From NCBI GenBank assembly GCA_030592605.1, contig JAUVIT010000043.1, forward strand, positions 1-9,432: DNA of 9,432 bases, given 5' to 3'. The stretch is from Bacteroidota bacterium. GTDB lineage: Bacteria > Bacteroidota > Bacteroidia > Bacteroidales > GCA-2748055. The translations under genes were made by a program, and so were the position numbers. Below are positions 1 to 8,301 of the stretch, piece by piece. Below the pieces are notes generated by a model. It worked only from the letters and a program-made list of their open reading frames with translations, searched no databases and was not told the DNA's origin. Position 1 is the first letter of the stretch. Each line of letters starts with the position of its first letter.

Positions 1-2
1 AG

Positions 3-545
3 AATCTCTTCTGGGAATTGAAAGGGACGGCCGGCTGGCAAAAAGAGCTCTACCGTAAGATTGACCGAAACGGGATCTCTATACGATTGTATTACGCAGG
101 TGGTCTCTCGGTCGGATTTACCAAACCCATATACTACAAGGTATTCACCACTTCAGGTATCGGAGAAATCATATATGAAGAGTCCCTGAAGTTTGATCCG
201 GGTATACACCAGAGGAGTATTGGCGGACGCGGACCCTTCTATAAGGGCTTTGATGAATTAAAGCTTATACCTGGTTTATATGGAAAAACAGGATTTAGTT
301 TTGAATACAGTCAGAAGGATGCCATCCTTCATGCACTGGAAGTAGGAATCAGTATTACAGCCTACTACAAGGAAATTCCAATTATGGCCACCGAGCAGAA
401 CAACTGGATCTTTTTCACCCTCAATGTAGGCTACCGTTTTGGTCGGATTATCGACATTAGTGAGGCTGCACGCTCCAAGAGCAGAAAACAGAAAAAAGCC
501 GAACGTAAAGCTGCAAAAGCGGCCTCTTCCTACCCCCGATATTAA
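3..545 (+). CDS. Conserved hypothetical protein, probable outer-membrane beta-strand protein (5' truncated)
   Basis: The reading frame is open to the left edge (codons for N-L-F-W-E precede the TTG at 18), so the gene begins outside the window and only the last 180 codons are seen; TTG 18 is not needed as a start. The visible part alternates polar and aromatic residues in short strands (ISIRLYYAGGLSVGF near the start, WIFFTLNVGYRFGR near the end). This is the look of an outer-membrane beta barrel whose last strand ends in aromatic/basic residues. After that strand comes a tail of about 28 residues rich in Lys, Arg and Ala (KSRKQKKAERKAAKAA), which is unusual for a barrel and would presumably lie in the periplasm. 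I do not recognise a named family. It is not visibly linked to gapA, which has its own candidate promoter after a 121-base gap. The coding call is secure; the localisation is inference. Confidence 0.75.
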   Translation, partial: NLFWELKGTAGWQKELYRKIDRNGISIRLYYAGGLSVGFTKPIYYKVFTTSGIGEIIYEESLKFDPGIHQRSIGGRGPFYKGFDELKLIPGLYGKTGFSFEYSQKDAILHALEVGISITAYYKEIPIMATEQNNWIFFTLNVGYRFGRIIDISEAARSKSRKQKKAERKAAKAASSYPRY

Positions 546-555
546 CTCTTTGTGA

Positions 556-1680
<1,125 letters not shown>

Positions 1681-1702
1681 ACATTACTTCTTTCATTGAT
1701 TT

Positions 1703-1732
1703 AAAGGGGAGCTCCACGGGGCTCCCTTTTTC
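1703..1732 (+). terminator. Intrinsic terminator after gapA
   Basis: GGGAGC at 1707-1712 pairs with GCTCCC at 1721-1726. The stem can extend outward through a G-T pair and three A-T pairs (1703-1706 with 1727-1730), and inward through T1713-G1720 and C1714-G1719 to a CACG loop. A run of five T follows (1727-1731). It lies between the convergent ends of gapA and the SiaC-family gene. In the opposite direction the stem is followed by only a short T stretch (CCTTTAAAT), so it may work weakly for the minus-strand operon as well. Confidence 0.8.
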
Positions 1733-1744
1733 TTGGGGCTAGAA

Positions 1745-2128
1745 TTAGTAGTATTCGATGTGTTCAAAGGGAATCTGGATGGTTTGCTCATAATGAATCC
1801 CCAGCTCTTCGATGGACTCATCTCCCTCCTCAAAATACCAGAGGATTTTTACATCCTTCCCTGAGTCATGATTGATCTTCATGATCCGCAATAACTCAAG
1901 CATATATTTGGATGATCCACTGTTGATATATTCGAGCTTGATACTCATCACAGTTTTTTCAACAGGAGAGAGGAAGTATTCGTTGATCCAGTCAATCAAC
2001 CGCTCGAAAAACTCGCCCGGATCTTCCGGAATTGATCTTCCCTCCATGGAAAGTTCCCCGGTATCGCCGATAAACTCCACCTCAGGTGAGTTGAATGTCT
2101 TTTTCAAAAACAGTTCTTCCATATACAT
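1745..2128 (-). CDS. SiaC-family (DUF1987) regulatory phosphoprotein
   Basis: The 127-residue protein matches the SiaC/DUF1987 family over its full length. It has an N-terminal T-x-x-SPEVEF strand (11-19), GELSMEGRSIPEDPGEFF (24-41), DWINEYF (46-52), the conserved LEYINSGSSK segment (65-74), and a C-terminal WYFEEGDESIEELG (97-110) ending in IPFEHIEYY. In Pseudomonas aeruginosa SiaC is phosphorylated by the kinase SiaB and dephosphorylated by the PP2C-type SiaA, and unphosphorylated SiaC activates the diguanylate cyclase SiaD. The Ser cluster at 70-73 lies about where the phosphoacceptor should be, an alignment by eye only. No SiaA, SiaB or SiaD homologue is in the window. The gene starts 6 bases after the stop of the ABC permease gene and is likely co-transcribed with it. 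A second in-frame ATG at codon 3 is an alternative start. Family identity is firm; the pathway is unknown. Confidence 0.9.
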   Translation of the reverse strand: MYMEELFLKKTFNSPEVEFIGDTGELSMEGRSIPEDPGEFFERLIDWINEYFLSPVEKTVMSIKLEYINSGSSKYMLELLRIMKINHDSGKDVKILWYFEEGDESIEELGIHYEQTIQIPFEHIEYY

Positions 2129-2134
2129 CGTTTC

Positions 2135-3379
2135 TTATTCGTATCTCAATGCCTGGATGGGATCAAGCTTTGAGGCCTTAACGGCTGGAAAATAGCCTGA
2201 AATAACCCCTACTACAAAACAGAGCACAATCCCTGTCAGTATCCATTTCCATGGTATGATAAAGCTTGAGTCAATGGCTAAAGATACACCATTTCCAATA
2301 ACTATTCCTAACAAAATACCAACAACAGCGCCCATCTGGGCAATCACAATTGCTTCATAGAGAAACTGGCGTTTGATCATCAATGACTTAGCTCCCAGTG
2401 CTTTCCGTGTACCAATTTCTTTGGTTCGCTCGGTTACCGAAACCAGCATAATATTCATCAATCCGATCACGGCTCCCATCAAAGTGATCAGTCCTATTAT
2501 TGTTGCTGCCATGGTTACCATCTTCATATTCTCCAAAAGTATTTGTGCCAGCTGATCGCTCTTTGTAATATTAAAATCCGTTTCGTCCCTGGCCTCTAAA
2601 TTCCTTACACGCCGGAAAAGTCCTTCAGCTTCTGATACACAAACATCCAGCATCTGTGGCTGGGCGGGCATCACATTGATGGAATAGCGCATCTGGGGCC
2701 TGGAAAAATACTGTCTTACATTGCTGTAAGGAATCAGGCAGGTTCTGTCCGTTCCCATGGCCCCCGAGTTACCCCTTGATTTAAGAATCCCCACAACCCG
2801 GTACCTTCCACCTCCCACCGAAATAAAACGGTTCAATGGGTCCTGATTCTTTTCAAAAGCCGCCTTTGCCACAGCTTCACCAATCAATACAGTATTTGCA
2901 TTATTCGCGATTTCGTCTGCAGTGAAATTCCTCCCCTGCCCTATCTCATACCCGGCAGTAAAAATATAATCTTCGTCTACGCCTAAAACCGAGGTATTGG
3001 GATTCGACTTGTATGATTTGTACTTGACGACAGCACTGCCCGATGCTCTTGTCCATACGGATACATTGGCCGGCAGTTCATACGCTTCCTTAAACTCCTG
3101 GGCTTGCTTATGAGAAATAAAATCATGATTCTTCTTGCGGTAGGACTGGTTCCCAATCTGAACATGCATACTTCTCGATTCGATGGTAAAGGTATTGGCT
3201 CCCATCAGGCTGAAGGACTCTGTAAGGGCGAATTTTATGGAATCGATGGCGGTGAGGATTCCAACCAGTGCCATGATTCCAAAGGCAATGATCATAACGG
3301 TCAGGATGGTCCTCAGTAAATTGGTCCTGATCGACTTCATTGCAATCCTTACATTCTCAACAAACATGGCCCTCTTCAT
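2135..3379 (-). CDS. ABC transporter permease, MacB_PCD/FtsX type
   Basis: This inner-membrane permease of 414 residues has the MacB/LolCE layout. A first membrane helix lies at about 24-45, then a large periplasmic domain from about 50 to 280 (MacB_PCD type), then three C-terminal helices at about 290-313, 343-366 and 379-398 forming the FtsX domain. The hallmark [20 protein letters not shown] (309-328) and the terminal [20 protein letters not shown] (395-414) are both intact. Such proteins work as dimers with a cytoplasmic MacB/LolD-like ATPase and use mechanotransmission to move peptides, antibiotics or lipoproteins, often with a HlyD-type adaptor and TolC. Neither ATPase nor adaptor is encoded here, so the substrate cannot be assigned. 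It is the first visible gene of a minus-strand pair with the SiaC-family gene. ATG 3379 is used; Met5 (3367) is an alternative start. Confidence 0.93.
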   Translation of the reverse strand: MKRAMFVENVRIAMKSIRTNLLRTILTVMIIAFGIMALVGILTAIDSIKFALTESFSLMGANTFTIESRSMHVQIGNQSYRKKNHDFISHKQAQEFKEAYELPANVSVWTRASGSAVVKYKSYKSNPNTSVLGVDEDYIFTAGYEIGQGRNFTADEIANNANTVLIGEAVAKAAFEKNQDPLNRFISVGGGRYRVVGILKSRGNSGAMGTDRTCLIPYSNVRQYFSRPQMRYSINVMPAQPQMLDVCVSEAEGLFRRVRNLEARDETDFNITKSDQLAQILLENMKMVTMAATIIGLITLMGAVIGLMNIMLVSVTERTKEIGTRKALGAKSLMIKRQFLYEAIVIAQMGAVVGILLGIVIGNGVSLAIDSSFIIPWKWILTGIVLCFVVGVISGYFPAVKASKLDPIQALRYE

Positions 3380-3495
3380 CTATCTCATTTTTGATTGCAC
3401 AATAAAAATATAAAAATCTGAACAATCTATGGCGTATTATGTCAGGCTTAAAGAGCATTTTCCAATATATTTGCAATTAATTCAACTTAGCCCCT
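3380..3495. promoter_or_regulatory. Divergent intergenic region between the permease gene and acn
   Basis: This A/T-rich spacer of 116 bases lies between two divergent genes and must carry promoters in both directions. The plus-strand -7 element for acn is listed separately. For the minus strand, TATATTTT (read from 3412 to 3405) matches TAnnTTTG at all but the last base, but I see no -33 element at the right distance. A small inverted repeat ATTG-CA-CAAT is at 3394-3403, between that element and the permease start; it could be a regulator site or chance. Confidence 0.5.
3466..3473 (+). promoter_or_regulatory. Candidate -7 promoter element of the acn operon
   Basis: TATATTTG is a perfect match to the Bacteroidota -7 consensus TAnnTTTG. 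It would place the transcription start near 3478-3481 and give a very short leader of about 15-18 bases before the acn ATG at 3496. The -33 element is weak: the closest is TTATG at 3437-3441, about 24 bases upstream, so the promoter may depend on an activator or be a chance match. Confidence 0.5.
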
Positions 3496-5760
3496 ATGAC
3501 TTTCGATTTTAAGATGATTCAAAAAGCCTACCAGGCATTCCCCGGCAGAATTGAAGCTGCCAGAAAAATTCTTCAAAAACCCATGACCCTCACAGAAAAA
3601 ATTCTGTATGGTCACCTGTTTAACGGCGCCCCTGAGCAAGCCTATGAGCGCGGTACTGATTATGTGGATTTCAGTCCGGATCGTGTTGCCATGCAGGATG
3701 CCACGGCGCAGATGGCCCTGCTACAGTTCATGCAGGCAGGAAAAGCAAAGGCAGCTGTACCGTCCACAGTGCATTGCGACCACCTGATTCAGGCTAAATC
3801 AGGGGCATTGGAGGATTTAAAGAGTGCTCTCCATACCAATCAGGAAGTTTACGATTTCCTGGGTAGCGTTTCAAATAAGTACGGCATCGGATTCTGGAAG
3901 CCGGGCGCAGGTATTATCCACCAGGTAGTTCTGGAAAATTACGCATTTCCGGGAGGTATGATGATAGGAACTGATTCCCATACAGTGAATGCAGGTGGAC
4001 TGGGAATGATTGCCATTGGTGTGGGTGGAGCAGATGCCGTGGATGTAATGGCAGGCATACCATGGGAACTTAAATTTCCCAAACTGGTGGGTATAAAACT
4101 GACCGGAAAGCTGAGTGGATGGACATCTGCAAAGGATGTGATACTGAAGGTGGCGGGCATCCTTACTGTAAAAGGAGGCACCGGAAAAATTGTGGAATAT
4201 TTTGGTGATGGAGCTACATCCATTTCCTGCACCGGGAAAGGTACCATATGCAATATGGGTGCTGAGATTGGTGCCACCACCTCCCTGTTTGGATACGATG
4301 AGAAAATGAAAGCCTACCTCTCCGGTACCGGACGGGCCGATGTGGCTGCTGAGGCAGATCAGATCGCAGAGCACCTGACCGGCGATCCCGAAGTATATGC
4401 CAATCCTGAAAAGTATTTCGATGAAGTAATCGAGATTGATCTCTCCACACTGGAGCCCCATATTAACGGTCCTTTCTCGCCCGATAGGGCATGGCCCATC
4501 TCAAAATTTGCCGCGGCTGTAAGATCGGAAGGATATCCGCAGAAACTGGAAGTGGGACTAATTGGATCCTGTACCAACTCCTCCTATGAGGATATTACCA
4601 GAGCAGCATCGGTGGCTCGCCAGGCCGTCGAAAAAGATCTGAAGGTTGCCGCGGAATACACCGTTACACCCGGTTCCGAACTTGTGCGTTACACCATTGA
4701 ACGGGATGGCCTGATCAAGTCCTTTGAAGATATAGGCGGGGTGGTACTTGCCAACGCTTGCGGACCCTGTATCGGGCAGTGGGCCAGGAAAGGTGCTGAT
4801 AAGCAGGAGCTTAACTCCATCATCACCTCCTTCAACCGGAACTTTGCAAAAAGAGCCGATGGCAATCCAAATACACACTCTTTTGTAGCCTCACCTGAAA
4901 TTGTAACTGCAATGGCCATTGCGGGAGATATGTGTTTTAATCCGCTTACGGATACACTGGTGAACGAAAAAGGAGTCGCTGTAAAGTTGGATGAACCTGA
5001 GGGTCTGGAACTGCCAGCAAAGGGATTTGCTGTGGAAGACAATGGTTACCAGGCCCCCGCAGCAGATGGCAGTACAGTGGAAATTACGGTGGATCCCGAC
5101 TCCAAACGATTACAGTTACTAAGCCCCTTCGCCAGGTGGAATGGAGAAGACCTGACTGGACTTAGATTGCTGATTAAAGCCAAAGGAAAATGTACTACAG
5201 ATCATATTTCCATGGCGGGACCCTGGTTGCGCTTCCGTGGACACCTCGATAATATCTCCGACAATATGCTGATCGGTGCGGTGAATGCAGCCAATGAGCA
5301 AACTAACTCGGTTCTGAATCACCAATCCGGCAAATATGAACCGGTCCCGGCCACCGCAAGAGCCTATAAGGCTGATGGCATTGGCTCCATTGTGGTTGGA
5401 GATGAAAACTATGGAGAAGGCTCCTCCAGGGAACATGCAGCCATGGAGCCCAGACACCTGGGTGTCCGGGTAGTATTGGTCAAATCCTTTGCAAGAATCC
5501 ATGAGACCAATCTGAAAAAGCAGGGCATGCTGGGTCTGACCTTCCAGAAAAAGGAAGATTATGACCTAGTGAGGGAAGGGGATCTGGTCGATGTACTTGG
5601 ACTAAAAGAGCTGGCACCCGGTTTACAGCTTGAGATCTGCTTGCATCATTCCGATGGTACCACCAATCGCTTTAAGGCCAATCACACACTTAATCAAAAC
5701 CAGATTGCATGGTTCAGGGCCGGATCGGCATTGAATCTGATCAGACAGGAAAACCAGTAA
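3496..5760 (+). CDS. acn: Aconitate hydratase, mitochondrial (ACO2) type
   Basis: This cytoplasmic [4Fe-4S] enzyme interconverts citrate and isocitrate through cis-aconitate in the TCA cycle. At 754 residues it has the length of mitochondrial-type aconitase, shorter than the AcnA/IRP1 type (about 890). The cluster ligands are Cys359 (in [13 protein letters not shown]) and Cys422 and Cys425 ([11 protein letters not shown]). Other active-site landmarks are HCDH (93-96), GTDSHT (158-163), the Arg-containing [19 protein letters not shown] (446-464), KCTTDHIS (565-572), and in the C-terminal swivel domain [10 protein letters not shown] (640-649). All key residues are present, so it should be active. 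ATG 3496 gives an N-terminus of normal length. No Shine-Dalgarno motif precedes it. It is the first gene of a tight operon, its stop lying 4 bases before the TTG start of the acyl-CoA reductase. Confidence 0.97.
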   Translation: MTFDFKMIQKAYQAFPGRIEAARKILQKPMTLTEKILYGHLFNGAPEQAYERGTDYVDFSPDRVAMQDATAQMALLQFMQAGKAKAAVPSTVHCDHLIQAKSGALEDLKSALHTNQEVYDFLGSVSNKYGIGFWKPGAGIIHQVVLENYAFPGGMMIGTDSHTVNAGGLGMIAIGVGGADAVDVMAGIPWELKFPKLVGIKLTGKLSGWTSAKDVILKVAGILTVKGGTGKIVEYFGDGATSISCTGKGTICNMGAEIGATTSLFGYDEKMKAYLSGTGRADVAAEADQIAEHLTGDPEVYANPEKYFDEVIEIDLSTLEPHINGPFSPDRAWPISKFAAAVRSEGYPQKLEVGLIGSCTNSSYEDITRAASVARQAVEKDLKVAAEYTVTPGSELVRYTIERDGLIKSFEDIGGVVLANACGPCIGQWARKGADKQELNSIITSFNRNFAKRADGNPNTHSFVASPEIVTAMAIAGDMCFNPLTDTLVNEKGVAVKLDEPEGLELPAKGFAVEDNGYQAPAADGSTVEITVDPDSKRLQLLSPFARWNGEDLTGLRLLIKAKGKCTTDHISMAGPWLRFRGHLDNISDNMLIGAVNAANEQTNSVLNHQSGKYEPVPATARAYKADGIGSIVVGDENYGEGSSREHAAMEPRHLGVRVVLVKSFARIHETNLKKQGMLGLTFQKKEDYDLVREGDLVDVLGLKELAPGLQLEICLHHSDGTTNRFKANHTLNQNQIAWFRAGSALNLIRQENQ

Positions 5761-5764
5761 GACC

Positions 5765-6856
5765 TTGCAGACTACTTCCTCGTTTATTAAAGCCTTTACC
5801 CGGCTGGGGCTCTTCCTGCGGCAGTTTTCCGAAGGCAAGGGACTACAGTCAGAAGCTGAATCACAGGATCTTGATAAGCTTAACAAGCTGTATTTCAAAG
5901 AGTTTTTTGAAATTCTGAAAAATGAGCCTGTTCTAAATCCCTGGTTTACCCCGGATGCTCTGAAGAAGGCCCTGGAAGGCATTGCCTCCATGCTGAATGA
6001 GGAGGTGCTTCAACATTGGCTGGAGCCCTATGATATCAAGCCCATAACATCAGGAGCCCAGCTTTCTGTGGGATTGGTTATGGCGGGCAATATTCCCATG
6101 GTAGGTTTCCACGATATGATGTCTGTGCTGGCAAGTGGACATAAGGTGCTGGCCAAACCTTCCTCCAAGGATGACCGCTTAATCAAAAAGCTAGGCGAAA
6201 TACTATCTGCCATTGATCCAGCTTTTAGCAAGCGAATTCACTTTAGCGATGAAACCCTTAGCGGTATGGATGCAGTGATCGCCACGGGAAGCGATAACAG
6301 TGCTCGTTACTTTGAATACTACTTCAGGAACATTCCTCATATCATAAGGAAAAACAGAAATGGGGTTGCTGTGTTAACCGGAAGAGAGTCGGAAGAGGAG
6401 CTTGCTGCTCTGGGGGAGGATATTTTTACCTATTTCGGTATGGGGTGCCGCAACGTAACAAAACTCTATATTCCTGAAACATACGACCTGAAGGTTCTTT
6501 TGGGTGTACTGGATCGTTTCCACCCCTTGTACCAGCACAATAAATACGGCAACAATGTGGACTATTACAGGACCATGTACCTGATGAACCAGGACCCCAT
6601 CCTCGACAACGGGGTCCTGCTCTTAAAAGAGGACTCTTCCATTGCCAGTCCGGTGGGAGTTGTTTTTTATGAAAGATATTCGGAAATTGGCTTTGTACAA
6701 CAAGAGCTGGAACTGCACCACCAGGAGATCCAGTGTATCGTATCAAGCGACGGGGAAATCGAAGGTGCCATCCAAGCGGGATCCACACAGATGCCGATGC
6801 CCTGGGATTATGCAGATGGAGTTGATACCATCAGATTTTTAATGGAACTTATTTAA
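5765..6856 (+). CDS. Acyl-CoA reductase, LuxC family
   Basis: The 363-residue product belongs to the LuxC-type acyl-CoA reductase family (PF05893), aldehyde-dehydrogenase relatives that reduce fatty acyl-CoA or acyl groups to the aldehyde with NAD(P)H through a Cys thioester. Visible features are GLVMAGNIPMVGFHDMMSVL (103-122) and GHKVLAKPSSKDDRLIKKL (125-143) of the nucleotide-binding fold, the ATGSDNSARYFEYYF segment (173-187), FTYFGMGCRNVTKLYIP (221-237) whose Cys228 is the predicted catalytic nucleophile, and the C-terminal GSTQMPMPWDYADGVDT (339-355). No ATG exists between the in-frame stop at 5738 and residue 75, and the region from FIKAFTRLGLFLRQF (7-21) fits the family N-terminus, so TTG 5765 is the best start. 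No luxD, luxE or luciferase genes are present, so it is not part of a light-emitting system. The substrate in this phylum is unknown to me. Confidence 0.9.
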   Translation: MQTTSSFIKAFTRLGLFLRQFSEGKGLQSEAESQDLDKLNKLYFKEFFEILKNEPVLNPWFTPDALKKALEGIASMLNEEVLQHWLEPYDIKPITSGAQLSVGLVMAGNIPMVGFHDMMSVLASGHKVLAKPSSKDDRLIKKLGEILSAIDPAFSKRIHFSDETLSGMDAVIATGSDNSARYFEYYFRNIPHIIRKNRNGVAVLTGRESEEELAALGEDIFTYFGMGCRNVTKLYIPETYDLKVLLGVLDRFHPLYQHNKYGNNVDYYRTMYLMNQDPILDNGVLLLKEDSSIASPVGVVFYERYSEIGFVQQELELHHQEIQCIVSSDGEIEGAIQAGSTQMPMPWDYADGVDTIRFLMELI

Positions 6857-6857
6857 G

Positions 6858-7391
6858 ATGATCTTCCTCTTCAGAATTATCAGCGATGAGAATCCGGATT
6901 TTTACCGGGACCTGGTAGCAGGGGGCACAGATACTTTCCTGGATTTTCACTCTACCCTTCAGAAGGAGCTGGGTTATGATCCCTCCCAACTTACTTCCTT
7001 TTTTATCTGCAACCAACAGTGGGAAAAGGAGCAGGAAATAACCCTGATTGATATGATGCAGGAACCGGACGTTACCAGCTATATCATGGATCAGGTCACT
7101 CTGGAGGAGCATATCAGTGAACTCAACCAACGCATGCTCTATCTTTTTGATTTCTTTTCGGACAGAGCCTTTTTTATCGAGTTGATTGAAATGTCGGATC
7201 AGAACTCCACCCGCCTTACACCCTTTATTGGTGACCGCGATGGAGATCCTCCCCAGCAACTGGCCCTGGACAAGTTGATGGATGAATCCCAGGAATTTGA
7301 GGAGTCTGATCCCATGGATGATCCCGATAACCTTCGGATCGACGATCTGGACCCGGATATGTTCGATGCTGGAATGCCGGAGGACTTTTAA
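6858..7391 (+). CDS. Plasmid pRiA4b ORF-3-like ('IS1096 passenger TnpR') family protein with acidic tail
   Basis: The 177-residue protein resembles the chromosomal Bacteroidota members of the pRiA4b ORF-3 family (PF07929). It has an N-terminal strand MIFLFRIISDENPDF (1-15), a helix TFLDFHSTLQKELGY (26-40), then SFFICNQQWEKEQEITLIDM (48-67), and MLYLFDFFSDRAFFIELIEM (93-112), the family's Y-x-FDF...F-x-IEL core. From about residue 126 it is strongly acidic (many Asp and Glu, ending GMPEDF). No catalytic function is established for the family that I know of. Database names tie it to transposons, but there is no transposase or inverted repeat here, and it sits inside a housekeeping operon: 1 base after the acyl-CoA reductase stop and 1 base before miaA. 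Soluble and cytoplasmic by appearance. The family assignment was made by eye. Confidence 0.8.
   Translation: MIFLFRIISDENPDFYRDLVAGGTDTFLDFHSTLQKELGYDPSQLTSFFICNQQWEKEQEITLIDMMQEPDVTSYIMDQVTLEEHISELNQRMLYLFDFFSDRAFFIELIEMSDQNSTRLTPFIGDRDGDPPQQLALDKLMDESQEFEESDPMDDPDNLRIDDLDPDMFDAGMPEDF
7379..7384 (+). promoter_or_regulatory. Strong Shine-Dalgarno site of miaA
   Basis: GGAGGA lies 8 bases before the ATG at 7393, inside the last codons of the preceding gene. It settles the miaA start at 7393 rather than the in-frame ATG at 7282, which would give 37 extra residues unlike MiaA. Confidence 0.75.
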
Positions 7392-7392
7392 G

Positions 7393-8301
7393 ATGAAAAA
7401 GACTCTGGTAGTACTGGCCGGGCCCACTGCAGTGGGAAAAACATCCTGTGGTCTTGAGGTGGCCAGACACTTTGGTACCGAGATCATCTCGGCCGACTCC
7501 AGGCAGATCTACAAGGAAACTACAATTGGTACAGCCGTACCCTCGCCCGAAGAACTGGCAATGGTCAAGCACCACTTTATCCAGAACATCTCCGTAACGG
7601 AATCTTATAATGCAAGCATGTATGAAAATCAGGTGCTTGAAAAGCTGGAAGAGCTATTTAAGGTACACAACCTGGTCCTGATGGTAGGTGGATCGGGACT
7701 CTATATTGATGCGGTCTGTGAGGGAATCGACGACCTTCCGAAGGTAGACCAGACATTGCGGGAAGAGCTCCAGGACAGGCTTAAGAAAGAGGGCCTTGAT
7801 GCGCTTACACAACTTTTGCTTCGCCTGGATCCTGTCTCCTATGAAAAAGTGGACCTGAAAAACCACATGCGGGTTTTGAAGGCCCTTGAAATCTCCATCC
7901 AGACGGGTAAACCCTATTCTACTTTCCTTTCGGACACAAAAAAAGAACGCCCCTTCCAGATCCTTCGGATTGCGTTGGATCTGGATAGAGAGATCCTTTA
8001 CACGCGGATCAACCGGCGGGTAGAGCAAATGATGGAGACCGGATTGCTGGAGGAGGTGAAGCAGGTGCAACACCTGAAGGAATATACGGCCATGAAAACC
8101 CTTGGGTACCGGGAACTGTTCCGGGTACTGGATGAAGAGTTAAGCATCTACGAAGGAGTGGATCTCATCAAGCGGAATACCCGCAAATTTGCAAGAAAGC
8201 AGCTTACCTGGTTCAGGAAAGAGAAGCGCTACCAGTGGTTCTCTCCCGGCAACTGTAAGGAGATTTTGGATTGGATAGAAACAGAGAGTGGCTACTTGTA
8301 G
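7393..8301 (+). CDS. miaA: tRNA dimethylallyltransferase (tRNA A37 isopentenyltransferase)
   Basis: MiaA transfers the dimethylallyl group of dimethylallyl diphosphate to N6 of A37 in tRNAs that read codons starting with U, the first step toward ms2i6A. The product is 302 residues, within the normal range. It shows the P-loop GPTAVGKT (10-17), the DSRQIYKE segment with catalytic Asp35 (35-42), IGTAVPSPEE (45-54), the GGSGLY motif (99-104), NHMRVLKALEI (157-167), TLGYREL (236-242), and the C-terminal TRKFARKQLTWFRKE (263-277) typical of the family. Start chosen at 7393, where MKKTLVVLAGPTAVGKT begins after a strong Shine-Dalgarno site. It is the last gene of the acn operon, 1 base after the preceding stop (TAAGATG). 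Its stop TAG overlaps the end of the opposing glycosyltransferase gene by 10 bases, so there is no room for a separate terminator between them. Confidence 0.97.
   Translation: MKKTLVVLAGPTAVGKTSCGLEVARHFGTEIISADSRQIYKETTIGTAVPSPEELAMVKHHFIQNISVTESYNASMYENQVLEKLEELFKVHNLVLMVGGSGLYIDAVCEGIDDLPKVDQTLREELQDRLKKEGLDALTQLLLRLDPVSYEKVDLKNHMRVLKALEISIQTGKPYSTFLSDTKKERPFQILRIALDLDREILYTRINRRVEQMMETGLLEEVKQVQHLKEYTAMKTLGYRELFRVLDEELSIYEGVDLIKRNTRKFARKQLTWFRKEKRYQWFSPGNCKEILDWIETESGYL

Noticed and set aside
3871..5502. Several minus-strand open frames opposite acn
   Set aside because: They are Cys/His/Ser/Pro-rich translations typical of the antisense of a conserved gene, with no motifs and no start signals.
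5765..6856. Bioluminescence (lux) operon
   Set aside because: Only the LuxC-type reductase is present; no luxA, luxB, luxD or luxE-like genes nearby.
6858..7391. Mobile element suggested by the usual 'IS1096 passenger' name of the family
   Set aside because: No transposase, terminal inverted repeats or target duplications are visible, and both neighbours are 1 base away.
7282..7392. Upstream in-frame extension of miaA from ATG 7282
   Set aside because: It overlaps the acidic tail of the preceding gene in another frame; the strong Shine-Dalgarno site and the family N-terminus support 7393.
6849..7487. 212-codon minus-strand frame opposite the pRiA4b-like gene
   Set aside because: It spans two real plus-strand genes and their junction, and its translation shows no recognisable domain.
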